The notes: generated by a model from the letters alone, not told the origin. A stretch of 8,902 nt of DNA from Flavobacteria bacterium RIFCSPLOWO2_12_FULL_31_7 (GCA_001800945.1 MGWJ01000015.1:1-8902); one strand, 5' to 3'; positions 1 through 7,391 are shown, counted from the first letter of the stretch. Numbers and translations are program-made.

Positions 1-2257
1 ATTCTTTAATTTCTTTGCCGTTTTGGTTTATTTCTGTTCTGAAATTGGTTTTAATTTCAGCAATTAGCTGCTCCATATCACGCTTTTGCTCTTTGCTTTC
101 GGCATTATGGTATTGGTCTACTGCATTTTTGTAATCTTCAATTTTTAGTTTGCTTTTCTTTAGCGCATTTTTCAAATCGGCATCTAATCCAAAACGAGAA
201 ATTAACGAGTTTCCGCATTTAATATTAATATCAATGTTAGGTAAAGTTTCAAGCATCTCGATTCCGCTCGATGTAACATCCGATTTGTAATACGCATTTT
301 TCAACAACTCTATCCACAAACGTAAACGACAAATTTTTACTGAGTTAGGGTTAATATCTACACCAAATAAACATTTTTCTATTATAGTTTGTTTTTCATG
401 GAAAAGAGTTTCTTGTATGCGTTGGCTTTCTTTATTTTTAGGATTGTAAACAAATGGTAAACCATCTTCATCAGTAACAATCAACTCATCATTTACAATA
501 TCTACTTGGTATTCTTTTAAGCGTTTGTTATCTCTATCCGTTAGCACTTTTAAATCGTGTTTAATAGAAATCATTTCGTTTAACGCCGAAACTAGAAAGT
601 GGCCAGAACCCACAGCAGGGTCGCATATTTTTACACTATTTATTATTTTGTTGGCTTCTTTAGTATCGTCAATTTTATTGTATAAAGCATCAAAATCAGC
701 ACAATCCCAACCTTTCACTTCATTAAATTTTTGCACTACAGTTCTACGAATTGTTTCCTTACACATATACATTGTAATGAAACTTGGCGTGAAGAACGAA
801 CCGTCTTTGTAACCATTAATTTTCTCAAATATTAATCCTAAAACTGAAGCATTAATAAGCGTTTTATTATCTTCTTGAATGTCTTCGCTACCTTCACTTG
901 CAAAGTCGTATGCATCTAAAAAATCAAAGAAATAATTTATTGCATTGTGTTCTGCTGTATATTTTTTTCCATTTGTATCTTTTATAACTGTTCCACTAAT
1001 AAATTGCAACGGGATATCATCTTCTAATCCAGCAATAAATAAAGTTTGATGCTCTAATTCTGTAGGCTCAAACAATGAACTGTTTAAATAAGGTACTTTA
1101 GCAAATAGTGTTTTTACACGGTCGTTTCGTTCTTCTGGTTTCTTTGCCAAAACCATAAAAAACAAAGCATTTAAATTATCATAATCGTGTAATAGACCAT
1201 TATGTAAAAATGCATAACTTTTGTCTCCTTTATGATAACTAATTAATTGTGCTTCCAACAATTTTAAAAACAAAATACGATTTACCCATGTAATACACAA
1301 TTCTAAACCAACAGTAAACAAACGTTCTTCGTGGGTATCACCATATTGTTTTACGTTAGGTAAGCGAGAGAGTTTATCTAAACTATCTAATTGGTTAATG
1401 GTATTTTCTAATAAAGAACCTGCATTTCTTTGTCCAGCTTTTGGTCGTTCAATTAGTTTTTTACCACCCTCTTTAGTTTCTACTAAACCAATTAAATGTA
1501 ATAATTCGTTATAAAAATTTTTATCTAATGAATTGCTGTCATTTGCAAAAGACAATTTTAATAAATGCTCAGGTGAAAGCAATTTATATAAAACAATTAA
1601 TTTATTATCGTCCTGCTTATCTGTGTTTCGTAAAATTTTATCGTAAGTAGCCAAATCAAAATACGTATATTCTAATTTATCTAAAATAGTTTCAATAAAA
1701 GGTTTGGCAATTTCTTTATAAAAAAAATCCGTATTAGTTCCGGATAATTTACCCTCTTCAAACTCTTGAAATTGTTTTACAAAGCTTTTATTTTGAGCAA
1801 ATAATTTATCGAACAATTGTGCATCAAAAATAAACCACTCGTTTAAGTTAGAAACAACTATATGTTTTACTTCAAGATTTTTATGAGTAATACGTTCACG
1901 AAGAAAATACAACACTAATTCTTGTATAGCTTTGCTATTTATATTGTTTTCAGAAAGCATTTCTGCCTTATTAGTTGGGCTTTTAGCTTCAATAATAACA
2001 CCTACATTGGTTTTAGCTTCTTTCCCTATATGTATTACTAAATCGTTTCTTCCTTTGGTATTTATAAAATGATTTGGAGAATAATAAGTGTTTTTCAAAA
2101 AATCTGAAATCAAATTCTTATGAAATTCTTCCGATTCTTTTTCTTTAGAACTATCTAAAAGCAGTATTAAATTCTGTTTAAACAATTCAATACCAATACG
2201 ATTTGGTTTTATTTTTAAAAAGGCTTTATTTAAGGCTTTACGAGGTTCTAACAACAT
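1..2257 (-). CDS. Type IIG restriction-modification enzyme (Eco57I-like nuclease plus adenine methyltransferase), C-terminal part beyond the left edge
   Basis: This is an uninterrupted frame of 752 codons from ATG at 2257 to the left edge, with no stop in view. The protein starts MLLEPRKALNKAFLKIKPNR. Residues about 20-130 look like a PD-(D/E)xK nuclease: D72 lies in RNDLVIH and E90-A-K92 in VGVIIEAKSP. A mostly helical connector of some 350 residues follows. Then come methyltransferase motifs: GSFFTP (486-491, motif X type), DPAVGSGHF (546-554, motif I, SAM binding) and FGVDINPNSV (631-640, acidic SAM-ribose motif). Residues after about 680 form a Lys/Glu-rich helical insert. The catalytic NPPY motif and the target-recognition domain should lie just outside the window. 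In this family one polypeptide methylates adenine and cuts DNA a fixed distance from its site; host defence is the inferred role. The gene reads away from the adjacent tRNA-fragment boundary, as cargo of an island would. The type is well supported, the recognition site unknown. PglX-like phage-defence methylases are an alternative, but the N-terminal nuclease favours type IIG. Confidence 0.85.
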   Translation of the reverse strand, partial: MLLEPRKALNKAFLKIKPNRIGIELFKQNLILLLDSSKEKESEEFHKNLISDFLKNTYYSPNHFINTKGRNDLVIHIGKEAKTNVGVIIEAKSPTNKAEMLSENNINSKAIQELVLYFLRERITHKNLEVKHIVVSNLNEWFIFDAQLFDKLFAQNKSFVKQFQEFEEGKLSGTNTDFFYKEIAKPFIETILDKLEYTYFDLATYDKILRNTDKQDDNKLIVLYKLLSPEHLLKLSFANDSNSLDKNFYNELLHLIGLVETKEGGKKLIERPKAGQRNAGSLLENTINQLDSLDKLSRLPNVKQYGDTHEERLFTVGLELCITWVNRILFLKLLEAQLISYHKGDKSYAFLHNGLLHDYDNLNALFFMVLAKKPEERNDRVKTLFAKVPYLNSSLFEPTELEHQTLFIAGLEDDIPLQFISGTVIKDTNGKKYTAEHNAINYFFDFLDAYDFASEGSEDIQEDNKTLINASVLGLIFEKINGYKDGSFFTPSFITMYMCKETIRRTVVQKFNEVKGWDCADFDALYNKIDDTKEANKIINSVKICDPAVGSGHFLVSALNEMISIKHDLKVLTDRDNKRLKEYQVDIVNDELIVTDEDGLPFVYNPKNKESQRIQETLFHEKQTIIEKCLFGVDINPNSVKICRLRLWIELLKNAYYKSDVTSSGIEMLETLPNIDINIKCGNSLISRFGLDADLKNALKKSKLKIEDYKNAVDQYHNAESKEQKRDMEQLIAEIKTNFRTEINQNGKEIKE

Positions 2258-2276
2258 AATCTAAATTAATTTGAAT

Positions 2277-2284
2277 CAAATATA
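2277..2284 (-). promoter_or_regulatory. Candidate -7 box of the restriction-modification gene
   Basis: Read on the minus strand this is TATATTTG, an exact match to the Bacteroidota -7 consensus TAnnTTTG, 19 bases before the ATG at 2257. No clear -33 TTTG lies at the expected distance; TTTC about 19 bases upstream is the nearest. The leader would be only about 12 bases, AT-rich and without a Shine-Dalgarno sequence, as is common in this phylum. Confidence 0.45.
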
Positions 2285-2641
2285 ACTAAAAATATTATTA
2301 GAAATAGTAGATTTTTTTGTTTTAAAAAGAATATTAATAGCATTTAATTTATTTTCCTAAGCAAAAAATAATTATTAGAAAATATATAACTTAAAATCAA
2401 TATACTACATCATCTGTATAATGAATTCAAAATCATATAAATATTTTTTAGTGCAAAAATTGAAATTAAATAACGCTTAAATATCAACATATTTTTATAA
2501 AATAAATACACAAATAACATTAAAACAATTTATCTTTGTACTAAACAACAAGTTAAAATTATTACTAATTTTTGTTTTAATATCGAACATAAAATTGAAC
2601 ACGGTTTTATAAAAAACATATGGTTTTGGGTCTCGCAATCC

Positions 2642-2666
2642 CAGTAAATGCGTTGAGAATTTACTG
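2642..2666. repeat. Inverted repeat beside the attachment site
   Basis: CAGTAAAT (2642-2649) is followed after nine bases by its perfect reverse complement ATTTACTG (2659-2666). A second, overlapping inverted repeat, GAATTT (2657-2662) with AAATTC (2673-2678), reaches into the anticodon loop of the tRNA fragment. The two hairpins are mutually exclusive because they share 2659-2662. Position and symmetry fit an integrase or accessory-factor binding site at the element end, but this is inferred. Confidence 0.5.
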
Positions 2667-2675
2667 ACTGCAAAA

Positions 2676-2717
2676 TTCATAACCCTGAGGTCACGGGTTC
2701 AACTCCCGTTTTCGCTA
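2676..2717 (+). pseudogene. Orphan 3' half of tRNA(CAT), probably tRNA-Met: attachment-site remnant
   Basis: The bases fit the tRNA numbering from the anticodon loop onward: loop TTCATAA (2676-2682, anticodon CAT at 2678-2680), 3' anticodon stem CCCTG, variable loop AGGTC, T stem ACGGG, T loop TTCAACT, T stem CCCGT (T arm 2693-2709), acceptor strand TTTCGCT (2710-2716) and discriminator A. No CCA is encoded. The 5' side is missing: the stem needs CAGGG but CAAAA is present, and there is no D arm and no acceptor strand pairing with TTTCGCT upstream. It is therefore not a functional tRNA here but the displaced half left by integration at the anticodon loop. tRNA-Met (elongator) or a CAT-anticodon tRNA-Ile precursor are both possible. 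Confidence 0.8.
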
Positions 2718-2721
2718 CAAC

Positions 2722-2762
2722 AAAACCCTAACTTCTTATATTCAAGATGTTAGGGTTTTTTT
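2722..2762 (+). terminator. Rho-independent terminator of the original tRNA gene
   Basis: AAAACCCTAAC (2722-2732) pairs with GTTAGGGTTTT (2749-2759). Four more pairs follow after one T-T mismatch, closing on a six-base loop, and a run of seven Ts ends the structure. It begins five bases after the tRNA discriminator base, as expected for the original tRNA unit. It also sits 14 bases beyond the end of the convergent protease gene and could stop minus-strand transcripts less efficiently. Confidence 0.8.
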
Positions 2763-2776
2763 ATTGCTTTTGATGG

Positions 2777-4096
2777 CTAAATTTCTTCTTTTAATAATAA
2801 TTCAACTATTATTTTTTTTCCTTTTCGTTCCACTTCCACCACAATAGTTTCATTGACGTTTTTCTGTAAAATTTCTAAAATTTCATGAAGTTTATAATTA
2901 ACGGCCTTTCTTCCATTTATCGCAATCAGTTTATCATTTATTTTCAATCCCACTTTTTCCGCAATAGAATTTTTTCTAACATAGGAAATCTCAATACCTG
3001 GCTTCAGAATGTATTTAAAATTAACTTTAGAACTATCGTAAATTAAATCTGTAATATTTTTAGCTCCCGTGGGTAAATCTGATTGTATTTTTTGTTCAAC
3101 CACCTCAACACCATTATGATGCACATCAAAACCAGCCATGTTATAATAAAACTTAGCGTTAAAATTACTATTTTTATTAAGATACATTGTACGTTTACTA
3201 TAATTAAAAATGACATTAAATCGCTTTAAAATTTCACCACCAACCGATCCGTCTCGCTGATTTAAAATGTTCTTCTTTAAAAAAGAAATGGTATCTGGCA
3301 TAGAAATTATAGGTTCATGAAATTCGAAATCAGAAAAATGAATGCTTTTAAATCGAACTCTTTTTCCATATACGTTTCCGCCAATTCCAGCTCCAAGAAA
3401 ATCGCTAATATATTTTTTATTTTTAACATCTAATTCTTTTTCAAAAATCCACAAGCCATCTGATAGTCCAGTATCAATTAAAAGTTCTAAATTTTGTAGT
3501 TTTTTATCTTCAATATTTATGGAAACAGGAATGAATGGCTTTTTATCTTTGAGGATAAAAGGCAATGGTTTATAGCTTAATATCTTATTTGCAAATTGCT
3601 TTGTTTCTTTTCTGTAAACAATTATTCGCTTAGTTTCATATTGAATTTCAACAATATTATCTGTAAAAAAATCAGCCCCTAAAATACCATGTATGGCAAT
3701 TCCCATGGAAGTAGTAAAACTAAATTGGTCATCTAACATCAATATAATATCTATTTTTTTGGAAGAAAGACTTTTAAATTCAATTTTATTATTTTTAGAC
3801 ATGTATGCATCTATGGGATCATTCATACCTGGGCCTGTGATTTTAATTCTTGAAGTATTGTTGAATGCGATACTGTCTTTTTCAGGAAATGCAAAAAGAA
3901 TATTATAACCCGATCCAGTATCTAAAATTAAATTTAGAGGAATTCCATTAACTTTAGTTTGAATAATAATACTGTTATTCAATAATTTAAATGGAATCAC
4001 AATTTTATTTTTATTCTGTGAAAACTCCCAAATATTTTGAGAAAATACATTAGTACTCAAAAATAAAACCAGAAAATATCTTACGAATAAATTCAT
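2777..4096 (-). CDS. Secreted two-lobe aspartyl protease (retropepsin-like) with PDZ domain
   Basis: The 439-residue protein opens with a signal peptide (hydrophobic stretch about 4-19, likely cut near SQ at 19-20), so it should act in the periplasm or at the envelope. Two aspartyl-protease half-sites are visible: DTGS at 59-62 in LNLILDTGSGYNILF, and DTG at 208-210 in LELLIDTGLSDGLWIF. Each is followed by a glycine/hydrophobic segment typical of the retropepsin fold: HGILGADFF (136-144) and a weaker GSVGGEILKRF (283-293). Both catalytic aspartates are therefore in one chain, as in pepsin, while viral retropepsins must dimerise. Residues about 366-437 form a PDZ domain (GIEISYVRKNSIAEKVGLKI onward), which usually binds C-terminal peptides. 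Similar aspartyl-protease/PDZ proteins are common in Bacteroidota, mostly of unknown substrate. The gene is divergent from the aminotransferase and has no operon partner in view. Protease activity is inferred from the motifs. Confidence 0.85.
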   Translation of the reverse strand: MNLFVRYFLVLFLSTNVFSQNIWEFSQNKNKIVIPFKLLNNSIIIQTKVNGIPLNLILDTGSGYNILFAFPEKDSIAFNNTSRIKITGPGMNDPIDAYMSKNNKIEFKSLSSKKIDIILMLDDQFSFTTSMGIAIHGILGADFFTDNIVEIQYETKRIIVYRKETKQFANKILSYKPLPFILKDKKPFIPVSINIEDKKLQNLELLIDTGLSDGLWIFEKELDVKNKKYISDFLGAGIGGNVYGKRVRFKSIHFSDFEFHEPIISMPDTISFLKKNILNQRDGSVGGEILKRFNVIFNYSKRTMYLNKNSNFNAKFYYNMAGFDVHHNGVEVVEQKIQSDLPTGAKNITDLIYDSSKVNFKYILKPGIEISYVRKNSIAEKVGLKINDKLIAINGRKAVNYKLHEILEILQKNVNETIVVEVERKGKKIIVELLLKEEI

Positions 4097-4185
4097 ATCT
4101 TGAAAAGGTTTACATAAATGTATGAATTTTATTATTTAGATGTATTTTTTTAGCTTATTATTATTATAGAATCCGTATTTTTTTG

Positions 4186-4193
4186 CACTTTTG
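4186..4193 (+). promoter_or_regulatory. Candidate -7 box of the aminotransferase gene
   Basis: CACTTTTG differs from the Bacteroidota -7 consensus TAnnTTTG by one base and lies 20 bases before the ATG at 4213; the following GCA is also frequent in such promoters. It overlaps a short palindrome, TTTTGC-AAA-GCAAAA (4189-4203), which could be an operator or chance. No clear -33 TTTG is seen. The 116-base gap must also hold the promoter of the divergent protease gene, for which only a poor match (TACATTTA on the minus strand) is visible. Confidence 0.4.
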
Positions 4194-4212
4194 CAAAGCA
4201 AAAATTTAAGTT

Positions 4213-5403
4213 ATGCCAAAAATTTCAAATAAAGGGATTCAAATGCCCGAGTCGCCAATTAGAAAATTAGTTCCTTATGCGGAAGGAGCCAAAAAACGTG
4301 GTACAAAAGTATATCACTTAAACATTGGTCAACCAGATATCAAAACGCCAGATGTGGCTTTACAAGCCGTTAAAAATTTCGACATTAAAGTTTTAGAATA
4401 CAGTCACAGTGCTGGTTTCGAAAGCTATAGAAATAAACTTTCAGCGTATTACAAAAATCAAGGTTTACCTGTTGATACGAAAGACATTATTATTACAACT
4501 GGTGGTTCTGAAGCGCTAATGTTTGCTTTAGGCTCAACTTTAGATAACGGTGACGAAATAATCATTCCTGAGCCATTCTATGCGAATTATAATGGTTTTG
4601 CTACAGCAAGTGGTGTTAAAGTTGTACCTGTAATTTCAGGAATTGAAACTGGTTTTGCTTTGCCTCCAATGGAAGATTTTGAAAAACTGATCACACCAAA
4701 AACAAAAGCAATAATGATTTGTAATCCAGGAAACCCAACTGGATATTTATATTCAGAAGCCGAAATTAACAAATTAGCTGAAATTGTAAAAAAACACGAT
4801 TTATTCTTAATTGCTGATGAAGTATACAGAGAGTTTACGTATGATGGTTTAAAACATTATTCTGTGTTAAACGTTCCTGGTTTAGAGCAACATGCGATAA
4901 TGATTGATTCGGTTTCGAAAAGATTTAGTATGTGTGGCGCTAGAATTGGTTGTGTAGTTTCTAAAAATGCTGAATTTATGGCAACTGCAATGAAATTCGC
5001 ACAAGCACGTTTGAGTCCACCAACTTATGCACAAGTAGCAAGTGAAGCTGCTTTAGATACGCCACAAAGTTATTTTGACGAAGTAATCACAGAATATGTT
5101 GACCGCAGAGATACACTTGTGGAAGAAATGGAAAAAATTGAAGGTGTAACTATTGCAAAACCAAAAGGCGCCTTCTATTGTATCGCTAAATTGCCTGTAA
5201 AAAATGCAGATGATTTTGCACAATGGCTTTTAGAAGAGTATGATTTAAATGGCGAAACTGTTATGGTTGCTCCAGCAGCAGGTTTCTACTCTACTCCAGG
5301 TGTTGGTTTAGACGAAATCAGAATGGCGTACGTATTGAAAAAAGAAGATTTAATTAAATCGGTACAAATATTAAAAGAAGCATTAAAAGTATACAAAAAC
5401 TAA
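4213..5403 (+). CDS. Class I/II PLP-dependent aminotransferase (aspartate aminotransferase-like)
   Basis: The 396-residue cytoplasmic enzyme has the usual length and landmarks of fold-type I aminotransferases. GGSEA (97-101) contacts the cofactor phosphate. PFYANY (121-126) supplies an aromatic residue that stacks on the PLP ring. NPGNPTG (171-177) contains N174 for PLP O3'. ADEVYREF (201-208) contains D202, which binds the pyridine nitrogen, and Y205. SVSKRFSMCGARIG (233-246) holds the Schiff-base lysine K236 and phosphate-binding R244. R370 in EIRMAYV is the expected substrate-carboxylate arginine. The reaction is transfer of an amino group between an amino acid and a 2-oxo acid, with glutamate/2-oxoglutarate the likely pair. 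The exact donor (aspartate, aromatic or other) cannot be read from the sequence. ATG at 4213 fits the start of the family. It stands alone between its own promoter and a strong terminator, so it is probably monocistronic. Confidence 0.93.
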   Translation: MPKISNKGIQMPESPIRKLVPYAEGAKKRGTKVYHLNIGQPDIKTPDVALQAVKNFDIKVLEYSHSAGFESYRNKLSAYYKNQGLPVDTKDIIITTGGSEALMFALGSTLDNGDEIIIPEPFYANYNGFATASGVKVVPVISGIETGFALPPMEDFEKLITPKTKAIMICNPGNPTGYLYSEAEINKLAEIVKKHDLFLIADEVYREFTYDGLKHYSVLNVPGLEQHAIMIDSVSKRFSMCGARIGCVVSKNAEFMATAMKFAQARLSPPTYAQVASEAALDTPQSYFDEVITEYVDRRDTLVEEMEKIEGVTIAKPKGAFYCIAKLPVKNADDFAQWLLEEYDLNGETVMVAPAAGFYSTPGVGLDEIRMAYVLKKEDLIKSVQILKEALKVYKN

Positions 5404-5425
5404 GCTTTTAATAAATTATTTATAG

Positions 5426-5453
5426 AAACCGCTCTGAAATGAGCGGTTTTTTT
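5426..5453 (+). terminator. Rho-independent terminator after the aminotransferase
   Basis: AAACCGCTC (5426-5434) and GAGCGGTTT (5441-5449) form a perfect nine-pair stem with loop TGAAAT, followed by a seven-T run ending at 5453. It lies 22 bases after the aminotransferase stop codon and separates it from the downstream lipase gene. Confidence 0.9.
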
Positions 5454-5612
5454 ATGCGAATTAACCATATACAATTCATCAAATGATTAAATAAGAACTA
5501 GTTGTAAATCAGAAAACAAATCAACTACTTTAACAAAAGGAAGACCAAATAAGAAATATCCAAATAAACTACAATATTTTCTTTTAAAAACTTAATTTAT
5601 TAAAAAATATTC

Positions 5613-5620
5613 TTATTTTG
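5613..5620 (+). promoter_or_regulatory. Weak candidate -7 box of the lipase gene
   Basis: TTATTTTG matches TAnnTTTG except at the second base and lies 32 bases before the ATG at 5652. There is no clear -33 element. The rest of the interval 5454-5651 is AT-rich with nothing else recognisable. Because a terminator closes the preceding gene, a promoter must lie in this interval; this is the best match found. Confidence 0.3.
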
Positions 5621-5651
5621 GCATCGAAATTTACTAATATAATAATAGCAT

Positions 5652-7373
5652 ATGTTTAAAACTACCTACTATTCTTTACTGGCAATCTTATTTTTTAACT
5701 TTTCTCTTGCTCAAGAGAATGAATTTAAACCAAGACCAGCTGAATTTGAATTTCAAGAAATTAGAAACGATTCCATTTTTTCTTTAAAATCAATAGATTT
5801 CAATAATAAGTTAGTTTACGAAAGTAAAAATCCATATCCAATTATTTTTATTCATGGATTAAATTCAAGTTCGGAAACTTGGAATGCAACTGCAGCTTAT
5901 TTCGATTCACAATACGGTTATACCTTTGGTGGAAGATTTGATTTCTGCTTAAACGCAGATGGGAATAACGGAACCGCAAATTTAAATATGTATCCAACTG
6001 CTGGAGCGGATATCGCAGCATTTGAAACTTCAATGACTAATGGTGATTATTACACCATAAATTTCAATGTTAATACTGATGGGTCAATCGGAAACACAGC
6101 TTTAAGTAACCAATCAGCTATTTACAAACAAGGAATTGCTGTTAAAAAAGCTGTGGAAAGAGTTATGCAATTAACAGGCAAAAACAAAGTGATTTTAGTT
6201 GGCCATAGTATGGGCGGTTTGGCATCTAGACAATATTTACAAAATATCAGTTATTGGCAACCAGATAATGCACATCATGTTGCGAAATTATTAACTTTAG
6301 GTACGCCTCATGGTGGAAGTAATGCTAGTGACACAGGTTTAGGATGGTTTGCAGGAATTGATACGAAAAGTGAAGCCATTAGAGATTTGAAAATTTCCTA
6401 TTATTATAGTGGTGATGCAGGAAGATTTTTATCTGGAGGAATTGAAGTGAACAACTCCAGTAATATGAATGAACATCTTTTTGGTGCCGATTTTTATAAT
6501 TACGATGTAAATTGCAGTGGAAATATTGGAGATAATATTGTTGGATTAAATCAAAAACCAATTGATAATTTTATAGATTTTTCAAGTGTAATTGGAAGAA
6601 TTACGGGCGGAACTACAGACGGAGTTGTAGCAGAACCACAATCTATTATGGATACTTATTATACTAGTTTAACTTATCCAACAAAATTTTTCTATTTTAA
6701 TTCGACTTTCGATTTTATTGAAAATCATACTGAATTACCAGGTTATTATTACGAAATTATACAAGGTTTAGACGAACCGAACTTTAAAGAATTAGCATAT
6801 AATGTCAATACAAATAAAGTTTATAATGGCTTTACTACAATTCAATCTAATCCAACAAATGCAGATCAAGACTTTTATAAATTTACTATTTCTGGCGGAA
6901 CGATGACAGCTAATGTTGACATTACTTCTATCGTAACAAGTACAATGAGTGCATCAGTTTTAGACGCTAGTGGTACTTTAATTGACACCGCAGTTTCCAA
7001 TACTGGAAACACATTATCTTTTGTAAGAACATTAACACCTGGAGATTACTTTCTAAAAATTGTTAGTAACACACCAACAAATACAAATTATCAAACGCCT
7101 TATAATTTTGTAATTAACACCGCTTTAGAAAACGCTAAAAACGAAATCAATACAGTAAGTTTTTATCCAAATCCAGTTAAAGATATTTTGTATATAGATA
7201 ATATTTCAGCATCAAAAGCAACAATTTATTCGTTATTAGGACAACAACTAGAAGTTAAGAATATAGAAAACGCTTCTTCAAATATAGATATGTCAAAATA
7301 TGCTAAAGGAATTTATTTAATTACATTAGAAAGCGAAAATCAAACGCAAACCATTAAAGTAATAAAAGAATAA
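5652..7373 (+). CDS. Secreted lipase/esterase (alpha/beta hydrolase) with PPC-like domain and T9SS sorting tail
   Basis: Of 573 residues, 1-20 are a signal peptide (cut probably after SLA, before Q21). The alpha/beta hydrolase spans about 60-370. It shows the oxyanion-hole segment IIFIHGLNSSSETW (64-77), the nucleophile elbow GHSMGG (184-189, S186) and GTPHGGS (217-223), typical of PGAP1-like and bacterial lipases. D323 in TTDGVVAEPQS is the likely acid and H359 in ENHTELPG the likely catalytic histidine. Residues about 385-490 resemble a pre-peptidase C-terminal (PPC) beta domain (DQDFYKFTISGG, then LTPGDYFLKI). The tail from about 500 is a type A T9SS sorting domain: FYPNP (504-508), IYSLLGQQ (525-532), KGIYLITL (552-559) and a basic end. 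The enzyme should cross the outer membrane by T9SS and be released or surface-anchored. It should cleave carboxylic esters such as lipids; the actual substrate is unknown. It is monocistronic, with terminators on both sides. Confidence 0.88.
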   Translation: MFKTTYYSLLAILFFNFSLAQENEFKPRPAEFEFQEIRNDSIFSLKSIDFNNKLVYESKNPYPIIFIHGLNSSSETWNATAAYFDSQYGYTFGGRFDFCLNADGNNGTANLNMYPTAGADIAAFETSMTNGDYYTINFNVNTDGSIGNTALSNQSAIYKQGIAVKKAVERVMQLTGKNKVILVGHSMGGLASRQYLQNISYWQPDNAHHVAKLLTLGTPHGGSNASDTGLGWFAGIDTKSEAIRDLKISYYYSGDAGRFLSGGIEVNNSSNMNEHLFGADFYNYDVNCSGNIGDNIVGLNQKPIDNFIDFSSVIGRITGGTTDGVVAEPQSIMDTYYTSLTYPTKFFYFNSTFDFIENHTELPGYYYEIIQGLDEPNFKELAYNVNTNKVYNGFTTIQSNPTNADQDFYKFTISGGTMTANVDITSIVTSTMSASVLDASGTLIDTAVSNTGNTLSFVRTLTPGDYFLKIVSNTPTNTNYQTPYNFVINTALENAKNEINTVSFYPNPVKDILYIDNISASKATIYSLLGQQLEVKNIENASSNIDMSKYAKGIYLITLESENQTQTIKVIKE

Positions 7374-7391
7374 TTGAATTTGTTAAGCATG

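Larger units (their letters stand above)
2258..2675. other. AT-rich non-coding end region of the putative element
   Basis: About 420 bases hold no convincing gene. Short frames on both strands are low-complexity and match no family I know. It contains the restriction-modification promoter, an 11-base direct repeat ATTATTAGAAA (2294-2304 and 2371-2381), an isolated plus-strand TATCTTTG box (2531-2538) and an inverted repeat next to the tRNA fragment (2642-2666). Element ends often carry integrase and excisionase binding sites; these repeats are candidates only, since short AT-rich repeats also arise by chance. Confidence 0.5.
1..2717. mobile_element. Putative right end of a tRNA-integrated element or genomic island
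   Basis: The span is bounded on the right by a tRNA 3' half with no 5' half and carries a restriction-modification gene, a common island cargo. When an integrase inserts at a tRNA anticodon loop, the incoming copy rebuilds the tRNA at one end and the original 3' half is displaced to the other end. Because this 3' half lies on the plus strand, the element should extend left and the chromosome continue right. The left end, an intact tRNA and an integrase gene are all outside the window, so the element is inferred, not seen whole. Confidence 0.55.

Noticed and set aside
525..812. A 95-codon plus-strand frame
   Set aside because: It lies wholly within the methyltransferase core of the minus-strand gene (over the DPAVGSGHF motif), whose frame is continuous and has clear family motifs. 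It is a shadow frame.
2294..2381. Direct repeat ATTATTAGAAA as integrase arm sites
   Set aside because: Two 11-base AT-rich copies 77 bases apart can occur by chance in such DNA. They are recorded in the region entry but are not strong enough for a separate finding.
2421..2480. A 19-codon plus-strand frame beginning MNSKSYKYF
   Set aside because: It is too short, has no promoter or ribosome-binding evidence, and has a composition matching the surrounding AT-rich DNA.
2495..2680. A 61-codon minus-strand frame between the restriction-modification gene and the tRNA fragment
   Set aside because: It starts inside the tRNA anticodon loop, spans the inverted repeat, turns into low-complexity Phe/Asn/Ile-rich sequence, and matches no family I recognise. 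It is best explained as a chance frame in AT-rich DNA.
2642..2720. A complete tRNA gene
   Set aside because: The 3' half is perfect, but upstream bases give no pairing for the anticodon stem or the acceptor strand, and no D arm. Only a fragment is supported.
4189..4203. Palindrome TTTTGC-AAA-GCAAAA as an operator of the aminotransferase
   Set aside because: The arms are short, it overlaps a -7-like box that itself contains TTTTG, and no regulator is nearby. It may be chance.
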